DNA of 64,000 nucleotides from Corylus avellana (GCF_901000735.1 NC_081541.1:48493385-48557384), one strand, 5' to 3'. Counted from the first letter of the stretch, positions 12,001 to 22,410 are shown. Numbers and translations are program-made. The notes: generated by a model not told the origin, from the letters alone.

Positions 12001-14183
12001 TGGTAAGCCCAAATAGCAAAAGGCGCATTGCGTTGGTAAGCCCATATAGTGCACAAGTGATCTTGAAAAATAGCCCATAAGATTAAGAAAGCTTCCGTTC
12101 GAGGGGAAGCATAAAGATGTGGTGATGAGATGTGACTTGTGAGGGGGAGATTGTTGAGTTTCCACGTATGAGTGTTGAAAGATTGAGTCCCACATTTAAA
12201 ACATGTCACACGTATGAGTTATTAATATAACATAGTTGGGTCCAAACTCATAGGTTTAAGCATTTGGGTTTGGATTCAACTATGCTATAGTAATTACTCA
12301 CACTTGTAACATGTTTTGAATGTAGGATTTGACATTTTTACACTCCATGCGTATACTCAACACAATGTAGTAAAACTCTTTTTAAAAATTCAGTTAGGGT
12401 TTGAAAATAAGTTCAAATTGGGTTTAATCTTGCATATTATCTAAAGAAACGGAAAAAGAAAAATTTGTGACTTCTTTTCATGAACCATTATCATGATTTT
12501 AAATAGCATGAAAGAGAGTTCTTCAATACTTTCCAATACATATCAAATATTTCATTAATGAATTTGAAAATTGAAAGACAAGATTTTTAACTTTTGAACC
12601 AAGTCCTTACTCTAGAATAATTTTCTATGAGCGCTCAATCTAGATTAAGAACAACATAGAATTTTTATTGTAAATGAACATGTGTAGAGGACTGACTATA
12701 ATGAATCAAGACTAAAATTGGTCCTACTTATGTTTTAATTGATATATGAATTAAGCATCCTTGCATTCTATAACTGTTTATTAGTTTAACATAAAACTGA
12801 CAGACAGTCTTGAAAGGCAAGACTGTTTGGTAGCATGTATTCTCTGTATCAATTGTATCCTACTTTTGAGACATTTTTCATACTAACACTGGAGTACATC
12901 TCATATCCTTGCACGTGCTTCATAGATTTGATTAATTTTGCATGGTATCATGACCAATCTATTGGGAGTAAAGTAGAGCATATACATGAAATATTCGTGT
13001 AACATAGATATCATTTACATTGTTTTGCAGATTGCCATATTTGTATTAAATTTGTTTACTACATACCCTTTTATATAGAGATGAGACTTCCAAATTATAT
13101 CATTCATTCGGATATCTTGTCTATGTAGATTTTCTTGGGCACAAAAGCGTCAAGATGCTGCTTTCTTTCCAGGTATACACTCATCTGAAACCTAAGGGAA
13201 ATCCTACGTCTGCATATGTATGTCACATTCAGAGGTGATTGTTATTAATTAGTGGGTCAACAAAAAATGACCTTAGAAAACTCAAACAATTCTATTCAAA
13301 TTAAAGAGTTGTTAGGGGTACTACAACTTTTACTATAAGTCTCTTAGAAATTGATGTGGCAATCTAAGTGACACTTACTACGTCAACCACTAAAACATAG
13401 AGTGCCATATGATTGTCTTGTCTAAGTGACGCTCATTTTTATACAATGTGGACTACCACGTGAGTTTGTAAGTTGTAATACTCCAAACCTTTTTGCAAAA
13501 GATATTATCAACTGAAATAACGGGCTCTTTCATTCCTGGGAAGAAAAATGCTTCATAAGAAATAAAAAACATGCGAACTTTCTCAATAAGTGTTGTCTGC
13601 ATGTATCTTTGCATAACCATTACTAGCTACTTGCTCTAATTGCCATGATGAGCCTGATAATCATTAACGTCAATGCATTATTAGCGCTAGTGTTGTTATT
13701 GTTACAATGTGAGTTGAACAATTTCCATGGTTTCTCTAACCAATATTTTATATGAAGATACATATTACGCATGGTCTTCTTTTTAATTATAACCTATCAC
13801 TCATGTTTCTAGTGGATGACCTAATTTTCTAAGTGATAAGCTACATGTAGATTTTCAATTCATGATTTCACCCTCCATCCTATGTTTTTTTGGGTGGAAG
13901 TACCATTTTGAAAGTTCATTGGCTTGTTTATGATCTGCTTTGCTCTTTGAATGATTCCATGTTTCTTGTACTTATTGGATGAAAAATGTAAGTAATGAGT
14001 TTCACCAATACAGTACTCATAGAGTGATCTTAATTGACAATTTGTGAGACTGAGCAACTTTGCAATTGATGTTGAAATATAGGTGACCAGATGGTTTTCT
14101 TCATCTTGAATGTGGTTGAGGCAATTGGAGTGTTGATGACATTCAAACCATTTCTTACTCAGAAAGTAAAGGCCATTAGATGA
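7..14183 (+). CDS. ZINC INDUCED FACILITATOR-LIKE (ZIFL) MFS transporter, 3' ten exons
   Basis: Plus-strand MFS carrier gene whose 5' part lies before the window. Exons read from splice sites and phase: 7-49, 164-239, 1215-1427, 1747-1834, 7126-7211, 7309-7416, 8154-8198, 8309-8397, 13129-13172, 14083-14183 (stop TGA). They join in one frame without a stop (893 nt, 296 full codons plus stop). Diagnostic stretches are [15 protein letters not shown] then [81 protein letters not shown] and a C-terminus ending [15 protein letters not shown]. These match plant ZIFL1/ZIFL2 proteins from about the middle loop to the end (second half of the 12-TM fold). Known family role: H+-coupled antiport at tonoplast or plasma membrane, tied to Zn/K homeostasis and auxin transport. 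The hydrophilic loop after ETLHMH (about 55 residues, rich in E/S/K) is the usual central loop. Two introns (5.3 and 4.7 kb) are swollen by retroelements, but the splice sites look sound. Which ZIFL paralogue it is cannot be told. Confidence 0.93.
240..1214. other. Intron of the ZIFL-like gene, with a GA microsatellite
   Basis: AT-rich intron between exons 164-239 and 1215-1427. It holds a pure (GA)n run at about 631-650. I see no gene, and short open frames here show no recognisable protein. Confidence 0.8.
1835..3589. other. 5' part of the 5.3 kb ZIFL intron, nothing identified
   Basis: Non-coding intron sequence. A short imperfect direct repeat (about 35 bp, GGTAGGATATTT...AGGAATCCTA, twice at about 2352-2412) and a TAAT/CCTAAT-rich patch near 2540-2605 are the only structures seen. 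No protein similarity recognised. Confidence 0.6.
3590..6600 (-). mobile_element. Degenerate L1-type LINE fragment inside a ZIFL intron
   Basis: Read on the minus strand this is a decayed non-LTR retrotransposon. ORF2 starts near 6154 with [17 protein letters not shown] (start of an APE-type endonuclease). It resumes at about 5685-5330 with [20 protein letters not shown] and [11 protein letters not shown]. Next come the basic linker (4899-4546; [26 protein letters not shown]) and reverse transcriptase (4503-3790; [34 protein letters not shown], a degraded [14 protein letters not shown] block). Several frameshifts and stops separate the blocks. The RT thumb, the zinc-ribbon region and the 3' tail are gone. 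6155-6600 is probably remains of ORF1. The gap at 5686-6102 is a later insertion (separate entry). It is antisense to the host gene and cannot be active. Confidence 0.85.
5686..6102 (-). mobile_element. Miniature TRIM-like LTR element: LTR / 14 bp with Met-tRNA PBS / LTR
   Basis: Two related about 200-bp units (5686-5890 and 5905-6102) are separated only by 14 bp. Read on the minus strand each unit begins TGTAACA or GTAACAC and ends in CA/TACA, as LTRs do. The plus-strand spacer starts GCTCTGATACCA, so the element's sense strand carries TGGTATCAGAGC, the standard plant primer-binding site for initiator Met-tRNA, directly after the first LTR. Flanks 5681-5685 (tatct) and 6103-6107 (tatcc) look like a 5-bp target duplication. 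The insertion splits the endonuclease domain of the older LINE. Relatives lie at 47548-47767 and 53548-53795. No coding capacity and no clear polypurine tract. Confidence 0.75.
6601..7125. other. 3' part of the ZIFL intron, nothing identified
   Basis: AT-rich intron sequence leading to a normal acceptor (ttttag before 7126). No repeat or gene recognised. Confidence 0.6.
7417..8153. other. ZIFL intron, nothing identified
   Basis: AT-rich intron between exons 7309-7416 and 8154-8198. It is bounded by a gtaagt donor and a cag acceptor. No repeat or gene seen. Confidence 0.7.
8398..10411. other. 5' part of the 4.7 kb ZIFL intron
   Basis: Intron sequence without recognisable coding content. About 8890-8940 (gtgcaatcatagtacatagg) weakly resembles the antisense 3' tail of plant LINEs seen better at 55362-55533. 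9430-9560 is a low-complexity GGGTTAG/GGGCT-rich stretch. Neither is firm. Confidence 0.5.
11523..11773 (+). mobile_element. tRNA-derived SINE nested in the Copia remnant
   Basis: It begins with an A-box-like stretch (TTAGCCTAATGGTTGAGG), followed about 35 bp later by a decayed B box (AATTTGAGACTT in place of GGTTCGAAACC). A typical plant SINE body (CCCTTGGGGCTACACCCC, then a purine-rich segment) and an A-rich tail (aaaaaaaggaaaaaaaaaaaa) end the copy. Flanks ggttcaagg (11517-11525) and ggttgaggc (11774-11782) look like a diverged target duplication that interrupts the Copia 3' coding end. The exact start is uncertain by a few bases because the duplication overlaps it. Confidence 0.7.
12152..12362 (+). 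repeat. 3' LTR of the Copia element
   Basis: 211 bp starting TGTTGAG and ending CTCAACA, perfect inverted termini. It is preceded directly by the polypurine tract GAGGGGGAGATT. It contains two copies of an ACGTATGAGT motif. Its inner part resembles 10412-10466, the presumed trace of the 5' LTR. Confidence 0.75.
12363..13128. other. Rest of the 4.7 kb ZIFL intron, nothing identified
   Basis: AT-rich intron sequence after the Copia 3' LTR, up to the acceptor before 13129. Nothing recognised. Confidence 0.6.
13173..14082. other. Last ZIFL intron, nothing identified
   Basis: 910-bp AT-rich intron between exons 13129-13172 and 14083-14183, with a gtatac donor and atatag acceptor. No repeat or gene recognised. 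Confidence 0.7.
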
Positions 14184-15049
14184 ATGTGATTAAATCTCAT
14201 GAAATTGTTGAAGAAGATTCTCAAGACAGCCATTGATTCTTCCTTGTAGCGGTAGATCATTGGATGCATTATATTCCAGATTGATGATGATCACCCATTT
14301 GGTCAGTGCAATATATAAATAAAAGAAACCATTATGTAAATAAAAGAAACCAATGCTATAGCCATTAATGTCTGATATCATTGAAATATTCTTAAAGTTT
14401 TCCTTAAATTGTTTCTTTTCCACACATTGTTATTAAACAGATTGTATCATAATTTAATAAAGTGACTGCTGCATCTAAATCTTTTTAATGCCTCAATCTC
14501 CACTAGTTTCCCAGAAGTCATGAGGATAGACTTTAAGGCAAGGTGCAAAAATGTGGGCAGAACACAAAGCACAATACTTGTATACTTGAACGCCCAATAC
14601 TTTCCATAGCCCATCCAATCCCAGATTTGGGTTGTTAAACCTATTGACATGTACGGTAGGGCATGTCAAACGAGAGTAAGGTGATACAACGTTAATTAAT
14701 TAGACAATAAGTTTATGGACGGACTTATTTGAAACTGTAATTTTTTGAAATTGAAAACCGAAGGACTAAATAATTGCATGAAAACTTAGGACCAAATTTT
14801 ATTTTTCCCAAAAGAAAAAATAAAAGATAAACGATCTTGAATTTGTTGATTTTGCGCACAAACACTGAAAGTAAAACCCTCTTTAAGCTTGTTGATTCAG
14901 TGAAAATACCTGCAATAAAGGTATCGACAATTAGTTGATACAAGAGACTCAAAAGTTGGAAAAATAATAGAAATATCTGAATAAATTGTATTCACCAAAA
15001 CATACTTATGCCCAAATAAAGCCACAAGTTGCCCTTGAATAAACTACAA
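14184..15049. other. 3' flank of the ZIFL gene
   Basis: AT-rich sequence after the ZIFL stop. It should hold the 3' UTR and polyadenylation site; an AATAAA occurs at about 14455. No other gene or repeat identified up to the LINE target site. Confidence 0.5.
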
Positions 15050-15186
15050 GTCTTGATCCTAAGAGAAAAGTCTGGCTCTTTAGGTTTCTCTCGGGAAGTT
15101 TAAAGGTGACAGTGTAAAGTCTTCAACCGGTGATCGGCTGAGGAATATAGCAAGATAGTTATAGTCAGGAATCAGTAGGGCAGGAA

Positions 15187-17079
15187 ATGGTGGAGGAATT
15201 GGCGATCATGTGTGACAGAATATCTCTTACTGAGGGGGAGAAGGAAGGAATTACAATAGTGGAAGGGGAGATTGAGGATATTAGGGAGAAAGGTGCACGA
15301 TGTATTGTTGGTAGGATTGGTTCGGAAAAGCGAATCAATAAGGAAGCTTTTAAGTTGATGATCAGGAGGTTATGGAAGATTGTGGGAAGTATTGTCTTTA
15401 AAGAATTGAAAGATAATATGTGGATCTTTGAGTTCTCTATCGTAGAAGATAAGTGCAGAGTGCTTGAAGGAAGACCGTGGTTGTTTGATCGTTATATTTT
15501 GATTTTGAATGAATTTGATGGTAGTCCTCCATCTCAGATCGATTTTTCCAAGTCTCCTTTTTGGATTCAAATTCATGATATGCCTTTGGTCTGTATGAAT
15601 GGCGGGGTAGGACGTAAAATTGGAGAGTCTCTGGGCGAGGTGTGGGATGTGGATGTAGCCGGTGATGGGGTTGGATGGGGAAGTTTCTTGCGGGTTCGGG
15701 TCCTTCTTGATTTATCAAAACCGCTTGAGCGAAGGAGATCCCTTCACGTTGCTGGGAAAATGCATTGGGTTACATTTAAATATGAAAAGTTGCCTCTTTT
15801 CTGTTTTACTTGTGGTCGTATTCTTCATGGCCCAAGGGGTTGTCCTGATTTTAATGTGGGACGTATGGGTGATAAAACATTTGACAAGAAATGGGGGGTG
15901 TGGTTGCGAGCAGATGGTTACAAACGTTTACTTGGGGATGGTGAAAGGGGGTTGGTTTCTGGATTCAGGGAACATGGTAGATATCCAACTGGATATGGTG
16001 GTGTGGAGCATGTGGGGGAGCGTTCTTATCTGGGAAAAGATGGTGATAGCCAATTGTCTTCTGCTGGCGGTAGAGCAAATCATGATGGTGGTGATCTGGG
16101 TAAGTCTTATCTCCTGGCTTCTGAGGATGGGAACGGTATTAGGCGAGTTGGTCGGATTGGAGATAATGACTATAGTGCTGAAAATCTGGAAGCGACATAT
16201 TCCAATAAGTTGAAATTGGGTGATCATTCATGTCCAGAAAGAGATGGTGGCAGGCAGGAGACTATTTCTGCTGGTAGTGCTAGTGCCGATGGTGGAGCTC
16301 CGGTTGATTTCTCTATTCCGGCTTCGGAGGCGGTTAATGAAGAATGCCGAGATTCTAGGAGTGGGAATTATGATAACTGCTCTGGGGGCGTATCTCCAGC
16401 ATCTCCTAGATTTGTGGTTGCAGCGAAAAGGATCTCTCAGTTGGGACATGTGGCTAGTGTGGGATGTACGGATAATTTGGAACCTTTACATGAGTTGAAG
16501 TTAAATTCTGGTAGGTCCGAGCCAATACTCTCTACTGAGGGGGAGTATCTTCTGCGTGGAATGGAACCGTCTAGGAGTCATGGTATACAAGTGGGTGATG
16601 CTAAGTGGTTACAGGATATTCCCCAAATTAAGGGGAATGTTTCCTTGGATGTCCAGCGAACCGCACCTTTTTTCTCTATGGAGGTGGGCCTAACTAAGGG
16701 TTCTATGTTAAGCAGGCAGGGGGTTGACGTGGTAAAGGAGAATAAAAAGAGGCCCATCAGGAAAATACACAAGGTCCAACAGAAGGGAAAGCAAGTGGTG
16801 GGGTCATTCAGCCGGGGTCAGAGTGGGCCAATTATTTCTGAAGTTGCAACTCTGTTAGAGAAACATCTCTCCCAGGACAGAATATGTGACATTCCATTTT
16901 CCAAAAGAGACAGAGATTACGTAGGAGAGGATGAATTGCAGAACGAGATCCCTGATGGTTCAGTGAGTCCGAAGGGGAAGGTAAGGTTGGGGAAGAAAGG
17001 GAAATGGCAGGGGGATGCACCAGAGGTCAGTATAAGGAATTTGGCGGAGGCTGTCACACAGCCCCGCCAATCTCCATGA
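15187..17079 (+). CDS. LINE ORF1 protein (DUF4283 plus CCHC zinc knuckle)
   Basis: 630-residue open frame, uninterrupted, starting ATGGTGGAGGAATTGGCG. Residues about 55-165 carry the DUF4283-type RNA-binding region of plant LINE ORF1 proteins (WIFEFSIVEDKCRVLEGRPW, LFDRYILILNEFDG, FWIQIHDMPL). A CCHC zinc knuckle follows (C206-x2-C209-x4-H214-x4-C219; CFTCGRILHGPRGC). The rest is long, low in hydrophobics and rich in G/S/D/R, as in related elements. By family analogy it coats the element RNA and delivers the ribonucleoprotein for target-primed reverse transcription. The stop codon overlaps the ORF2 start as ATGA. Nothing looks broken in this frame. Confidence 0.93.
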   Translation: MVEELAIMCDRISLTEGEKEGITIVEGEIEDIREKGARCIVGRIGSEKRINKEAFKLMIRRLWKIVGSIVFKELKDNMWIFEFSIVEDKCRVLEGRPWLFDRYILILNEFDGSPPSQIDFSKSPFWIQIHDMPLVCMNGGVGRKIGESLGEVWDVDVAGDGVGWGSFLRVRVLLDLSKPLERRRSLHVAGKMHWVTFKYEKLPLFCFTCGRILHGPRGCPDFNVGRMGDKTFDKKWGVWLRADGYKRLLGDGERGLVSGFREHGRYPTGYGGVEHVGERSYLGKDGDSQLSSAGGRANHDGGDLGKSYLLASEDGNGIRRVGRIGDNDYSAENLEATYSNKLKLGDHSCPERDGGRQETISAGSASADGGAPVDFSIPASEAVNEECRDSRSGNYDNCSGGVSPASPRFVVAAKRISQLGHVASVGCTDNLEPLHELKLNSGRSEPILSTEGEYLLRGMEPSRSHGIQVGDAKWLQDIPQIKGNVSLDVQRTAPFFSMEVGLTKGSMLSRQGVDVVKENKKRPIRKIHKVQQKGKQVVGSFSRGQSGPIISEVATLLEKHLSQDRICDIPFSKRDRDYVGEDELQNEIPDGSVSPKGKVRLGKKGKWQGDAPEVSIRNLAEAVTQPRQSP

Positions 17080-20000
17080 GTATATTGAGTTGGAATTGCC
17101 GGGGGCTTGGGAACCCTTGGACAATTCGTGATCTTTGCCGTTTGGTCAAAGAAAAGAAACCCAAGATGGTTTTCCTTATGGAAACCAAACTAATGGCCCA
17201 TCGAATGGAAACTGTTAAAGCTAAGGTGGGGTTTGATAATTTGTTTGTGGTTGATAGTGTCGGTCGAAGCGGAGGATTGATGTTGTTGTGGAGTGATGAC
17301 ATTCGGGTGGATATACAAAATTTTAGTAGACGACATATTAATGCTGACATCACAGAAGAGTCAAATGGTCAACATTGGAAGTTCACGGGCTTCTACGGTC
17401 ATCCTGAAGTGGGGAAACGTTGTGAGGCTTGGAGTCTCCTCCGCCATCTCCGGTTTTTTTCTCCCATACCTTGGCTATGTGTGGGGGATTTTAATGAAAT
17501 AATGGATGAGTCTGAAAAGTTTGGTGCCGGTACGAAGCCAAGGGGACAGATGTCTGTTTTTCATGATACATTGGAAGTATGCAATCTGGAGGACCTTGGG
17601 TATTGGGGCTCAAAATACACTTGGTGTAATATGAGGGCTGGGGGACAATTTATAAAGGAGAGGCTAGACCGTGCCACGGCTAATGTACAATGGCGGGATT
17701 TATTCCCAGTGACGAAGGTAGAAGTTTTAGCTAGTAGGTGCTCTGATCATACTCCAGTATTCATCACGTTCCAAAAGACTAGTAGAGGAATGAATTCACA
17801 TCACAGGAGGTTTATGTATGAAGCTATGTGGGGGAAACAGCAGCAGGCCCGTGATTTACTTAAAAAAGTTTGGAGAGTTAAAACTCCAGGGGTAAGAATA
17901 TGGAGGGAGGTTTGCTGTAAAATTGAAAAGAGTAAGAAGGTGCTTTTGAGGTGGAGAAAAGTGCAGCAAGGACCCACAGAGGGAGCTATTGTTAGTAAAA
18001 CTAAAAATCTGCAGAAACTACAAGAGGTAGAGGGGCTCCCAGACTTGGCTCAAATCTGAGTGGTACAGAAAGAAGTTAATGCTCTTCTAGAACAGGAGGA
18101 GTTACAATGGCGACAAAGAGCTAAGGAGCATTGGTTGAAGGAGGGGGACAAGAACTCAAAGTTTTTTCATGCAAGTGTTAAACAGAGAAGAAGGACTAAT
18201 AAAATCAGTAGTATCCTTGATGAAAGAGGCCAACTTCATAATAACCCGGATGCGGTTGAGGGTGCTTTTATTCAGTACTATACATTCCTTTTTACCTCTA
18301 CTACCGCCGAAGGTATTCATATGTGTTTGGAGCCATTACCGAGTAGTGTTACAGAGGGTATGAATGAGAATTTGCTGCGGATGTTCACAAGGGAAGAAAT
18401 CTGTGAAGCTATGTCTCAGATGGCTCCTTTGAAGTCTCCAGGACCAGATGGTTTACCGGTATGTTTTTATCAAGATAATTGGGCAGAGCTAGGTGATGAG
18501 GTATGTGAAGCAGCTCTCCAATTTTTTAATTCTGGTGTTCTTGAGGAGAATGTTAATTTTACGCATATAGCTTTGATTCCTAAAATCCGAAATCCTACTA
18601 GAGTCACAGAATTCCGACCCATAAGTCTTTGCAATGTACTCTACAAGATTTTGTCTAAAGTTTTGGCAAATAGGTTGAAAACTATTTTGCCTCACATTAT
18701 TTCTGGTACTCAAAGTGCGTTTATCCCGGGACGCCTGATTTCTGATAATATCTTAGCTGCCTATGAAACCTTACATACAATGCATTCTCGTATGTGGGGT
18801 AGAGTAGGGTACATGGCTCTAAAGCTTGATATGAGTAAGGCGTATGACCGGGTGGAATGGGGGTTTTTGGAGGAGGTCATGAAAAAGATGGGATTTGCAT
18901 CTAGATGGGTTGGTTTGATTATGGCTTGCATTACTTCGGTTAAATATTCCATTATCATTAATGGTCAACCGGTGGGTCATATTAGTCCGTCAAGAGGGAT
19001 AAGACAAGGGGATCCTCTTTCCCCTTATCTTTTTCTTCTTTGTGCGGAGGTTTTGAGTTGTCAATTTCAGCGGGCTGCAGTTTTGGGGCAGCTAAAGGGG
19101 GTTCCCACATCCTTAGGTGGACCAAGGCTTAATCATTTGTTCTTCGCAGATGACAGTTTAATTTTTTGCAAGGCTTCCCAAACAGAGTGGCAACGTTTAT
19201 CTGATTTGCTTGATTTGTATGAGAAGGCTTCCGGGCAAAGACTTAATAAAGATAAAACGGCTGTCTTTTTTAGTAGAAATACTAGTAGGGAGGCAAGGGA
19301 ATGTATTCTTAATCTGACAGGAATTCCAGTTTCACATCGTTATGATAAATATCTGGGGCTGCCAGCTTTGGTGGGAAAATCTCGAGTTGGTGAATTTTGG
19401 GATATTATTGATCGTGCACGTAAGAGGGTATTGAACTGGAAGAATAAATTTCTATCTCTAGCTGGAAAGGAAATTCTATTGAAAGCAGTGATTCAAGCGA
19501 TCCCAACTTATAGTATGAGCATCTTCCTTTTACCCAAGACTTTATGTAGGGAGTTGAATAGTATTATGCAAAAATTTTGGTGGGGGCATAAGGATAATGA
19601 TAAGAAAATTCATTGGATGAATTGGGAGAAAATGGGGTTTGCCAAGAATAAGGGTGGTATGGGTTTTCGTGATCTTATGGTCTTTAATAGAGCTTTACTT
19701 GCAAAACAATGCTGGAGATTGATTCAGTTTCCAGAAAGTTTGGCAGGACAAATCATCAAAGCAAAATATTTTCCTAGGGGTTCACTGCTTAAAGCTAAGT
19801 TGGGAAGCAGACCCTCTTATGCTTGGAGAAGCCTCCTTTCAGCTAAGGATGTGCTTACGGAGGGATTATTGTGGCGTATTGGAGATGGGAAATCGGTGCG
19901 AATTTGGGGTGATAAATGGTTGCCCACCCCCACTACGTTTGAAGTGCAATCTCCATGTATGAGGTTGGCGGTAGATGCAAAAGTTGAATCACTGATAGAT

Positions 20001-21203
20001 TGGAATTTGGGGGGCTGGAACACAACGCTTATCTATGAGGTTTTTTTGAATGAAGAAGCAGAAATTATCTGTAATATTCCGATTAGTCGATATGGATATC
20101 CGGATAAGTTAATTTGGAGAGCTACTACATCAGGTATGTTCACAGTGAGAAGCGGGTACCACATGGAAAAAGAGCGACAGGTATTACAAATGGGAGAGGG
20201 CTCGGGTGGTTCTGGATATACGACTCTGTGGAAAAAACTTTGGCAATTGCAGGTCCCAAACGCAGCGAAGGTTTTCTTGTGGAGAGCGTGTAGTAACATA
20301 CTTCCTACCAAAGATAACCTTTTAAAAAGGAAAATTGTTCAGGAGGATGGATGTATTTTTTGTTGCAGAGCTACAGAATCTGTTGTGCATATATTATGGG
20401 AATGTCCATCGGCGATGGATGTTTGGAGTGCTAGCTGCTGCAGTTTACAAAAAAGTCATGTTTTCTCTGATTCTTTTATGGACATCTTTGCTGGACTGGT
20501 GGAGAGATGCAGCACCCATGATCTAAATTTATTTGCTCTCACTGCAAAGAGAATATGGGCTAGGCGGAATACTGTTGTCCATGGAGGTGAATTCCTGCAT
20601 CCTTGTAAAATTGTGCAGGAGGCTAACTCCATGCTATCTGATTATCATGGGGCATTGTGTGTTACATTGGAGGGAGAAGGGAATCAAGTAGTAAGGAATG
20701 TTGTGCAGTGGAAGAATCCTCCAGTTGGTTAGTACAAAATGAACTGGGACGTGGCTTTAGACAATATTCATAAATGTATGGGCTTTGGCATGATAGCTCG
20801 TGATGTTCAAGGACATGTTATAGCAGCCCAGAGCAAACGTATCAGTGTATTCCAGGCTCCAGTTGTTGGTGAAGCTATGGCAGCTTTGGAAGCGGTGGAG
20901 TTTGCTAGGGAGGTGGGGTTACAAGAAGTCATCTTAGAAGGAGATTCTTTACAAGTTGTCCAAGCCTTACAAAAAACAGAGCAGAACTGGATTCCCTATG
21001 GGCATATTGTGGAAGATGCTAGATTGATTTTGAATACACGTAGGAGCTGGTTGGTGCAACATGTAAACCGCGAAGCTAATGGAGCAGCTCATGTGCTAGC
21101 TAAGAATGCTCTTAGTGGTCCTTCTGAGCGAATTTGGTTGGAAGAGATTCCTTTATGTATTTATGATATAGTTTCTATAGAGCAACATGCTCTTTCTGTT
21201 TAG
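17076..21203 (+). pseudogene. LINE ORF2: APE endonuclease, reverse transcriptase, zf-RVT, RNase H (two nonsense mutations)
   Basis: The likely start is ATG 17076, giving MSILSWNCRGLGNPW. One continuous frame runs to 21203 except for TGA at 18057-18059 and TAG at 20730-20732. Endonuclease residues are visible (SWNCRGL, FLMETK, GDFNEI, RLDRA, SDHTPVFI). RT blocks are EFRPISLCNVLYKILSKVL, SAFIPGRLISDNI, LKLDMSKAYDRVEW, SRGIRQGDPLSPYLF and the catalytic FFADDSLIF. A zf-RVT segment (PNAAKVFLWRACSNILPTKD, CIFCCRATESVVHILWEC) and a plant-type RNase H domain (MNWDVAL, GEAMAALEAVEFA, EGDSLQVV) follow. The first stop lies between endonuclease and RT, the second between zf-RVT and RNase H. Both fit single transition events (for example CGA to TGA, TGG to TAG), as expected from deamination of methylated cytosines. 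All catalytic motifs remain intact, so damage is recent. An upstream in-frame ATG at 17004 is less likely as the start. Confidence 0.9.
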
Positions 21204-21301
21204 AGCGTTATGGCTCTAAATGTTTCCTTATTCTAAATGAATGAAATGATATTCTCATTTGACAAAAAAAAAAAAGTCTTGATCCTAAGATTATTTGAAA
21301 A

Positions 21302-21533
21302 GGATAGAAATTTCCTCCAAACCGGTATGGAGGAAATATTCTCTAACCCATGTAAAATAGTGTCAAGTGTTTATAAATATTTAAAAAGTACATTAAATTC
21401 TTAACCTCATTAATAACAGTTTACTAATTTAGACTAAATTTAATGTGCATTTTAAATGTTTATTATAGACACTTGGTATTCTTTTACATGACTTGGAGGA
21501 TATTTCCTCCGATTTGAAGGAAATTTTTGTCGG
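21302..21533. mobile_element. Hairpin MITE with 8-bp target duplication
   Basis: 232 bp that fold back along most of their length. The left end GGATAGAAATTTCCTCC pairs with the right end (complement CCGACAAAAATTTCCTTC), and both arms share GGAGGAAATAT and CATGTAAAA. TTTGAAAA flanks it at 21294-21301 and 21534-21541. It starts 11 bp after the LINE's 3' target duplication. Partial relatives are near 40620-40670. No coding capacity. Confidence 0.75.
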
Positions 21534-21541
21534 TTTGAAAA

Positions 21542-22410
21542 TTCTAATGGAATTAAATAAGGATTCCTAATCCTTAACGGACAAAGATTCATAATTATTA
21601 CATATAAAGACTCATGATCTTTAATGAAGAAGAATTCCTAATTGTTAGGAATAAAGACTTTTAATCCTAATGAACAAGGACGCATAAAATAAGGACTTTA
21701 AAACTCTTGGTAAGTGATCCCCACGTCTATTTATTTGAGTTCCCTGTATCACAACAACATGTAATTTTGGTGATGTGTTTTGCATCAACACAATGATTTA
21801 GGAACGATGAATCTAGATAGATGCCAAAGTTTTTCAACCGCTTGTCTGATTGGGACTTGTTGAGCCTGTGGATCTGACACCTGGTCCATCAATCAACCGA
21901 CTCAAGAACAACTATATGGTACCACACTGGATCCCTTCCTATGGCACGTCAGCAACTGTCCCCATGATTCCTGGCATGAGGCAATTGCACGGAAGAGTCA
22001 TAGGATGTAGGGAACACTGCAACAAGGAAGTCTCCAATAAAGGCATCGCTTTGGGCAAATGGTTAAGACAAATCCGCTATAAAATGCAGTAAACATCATG
22101 TAAAAAGGGACTTTCGTTTCCTGTGGATTACCTTTTTTTATTATTATTTTTTCTTTTAAGTTACTCTGTTTGATTCATTCTAACTTAAACATCAGAGTTA
22201 TCTCTCAACCTCCTCCAGCAAACTCTTTTACTAAGCTATTCTCTCCTTGTAAGTACTTTCAATTGTTACCTCAACACGGGAAAACATGTTCTAATAGTTT
22301 AATATATGTGGGAACCGAGAGCAGTTCCTTGATAAAAGACCAAAATGTCAACTACATGACCAAGGAATGCTCGTGGCAGTGATGGTATAACCTCTGACCC
22401 ACTTGGCATG
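21542..22410. other. Spacer without identified gene
   Basis: Intergenic sequence. A patch at 21545-21700 repeats AAGGAC/AAGACT-TCCTAAT words. An 80-codon frame (21850-22092) exists, but I recognise nothing in it and it has no supporting context. Possibly remains of an older repeat. Confidence 0.4.

Larger units (their letters stand above)
10412..12362 (+). mobile_element. Deleted Ty1/Copia retrotransposon (Tnt1-like) in a ZIFL intron
   Basis: Plus-strand Copia remains. About 10412-10466 resembles the inner part of the element's LTR (ATTGAGTC, AACATGT, GTGTGAATGGTT) and is followed at once by mid-pol sequence (FDS...MIQIG). Then comes the RT C-terminal part (10552-10845; [41 protein letters not shown]). 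Next are RNase H pieces ([30 protein letters not shown]) broken by frameshifts, and an untranslated tail with a GAGGGGGAGA polypurine tract at 12142-12151. The 3' LTR follows. Gag, protease, integrase and the first part of RT are missing, so this is an internal-deletion derivative. A SINE sits at 11523-11773. Confidence 0.85.
15065..21275 (+). mobile_element. Full-length L1-type LINE with perfect target duplication
   Basis: 6.2 kb non-LTR retrotransposon on the plus strand: about 120-bp 5' leader, ORF1 (15187-17079), ORF2 (17076-21203, two in-frame stops), short 3' UTR and poly-A tail (about 21264-21275). The 15-bp sequence gtcttgatcctaaga occurs at 15050-15064 and again at 21276-21290. It is an exact target site duplication, so both ends are present and the insertion is young. 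It landed about 0.9 kb downstream of the ZIFL stop codon. The two nonsense changes in ORF2 make this copy non-autonomous unless read-through occurs. Confidence 0.95.

Noticed and set aside
21850..22092. 80-codon open frame as a small host gene
   Set aside because: No recognisable motif, no promoter or splice context, and it lies in a repeat-rich spacer.
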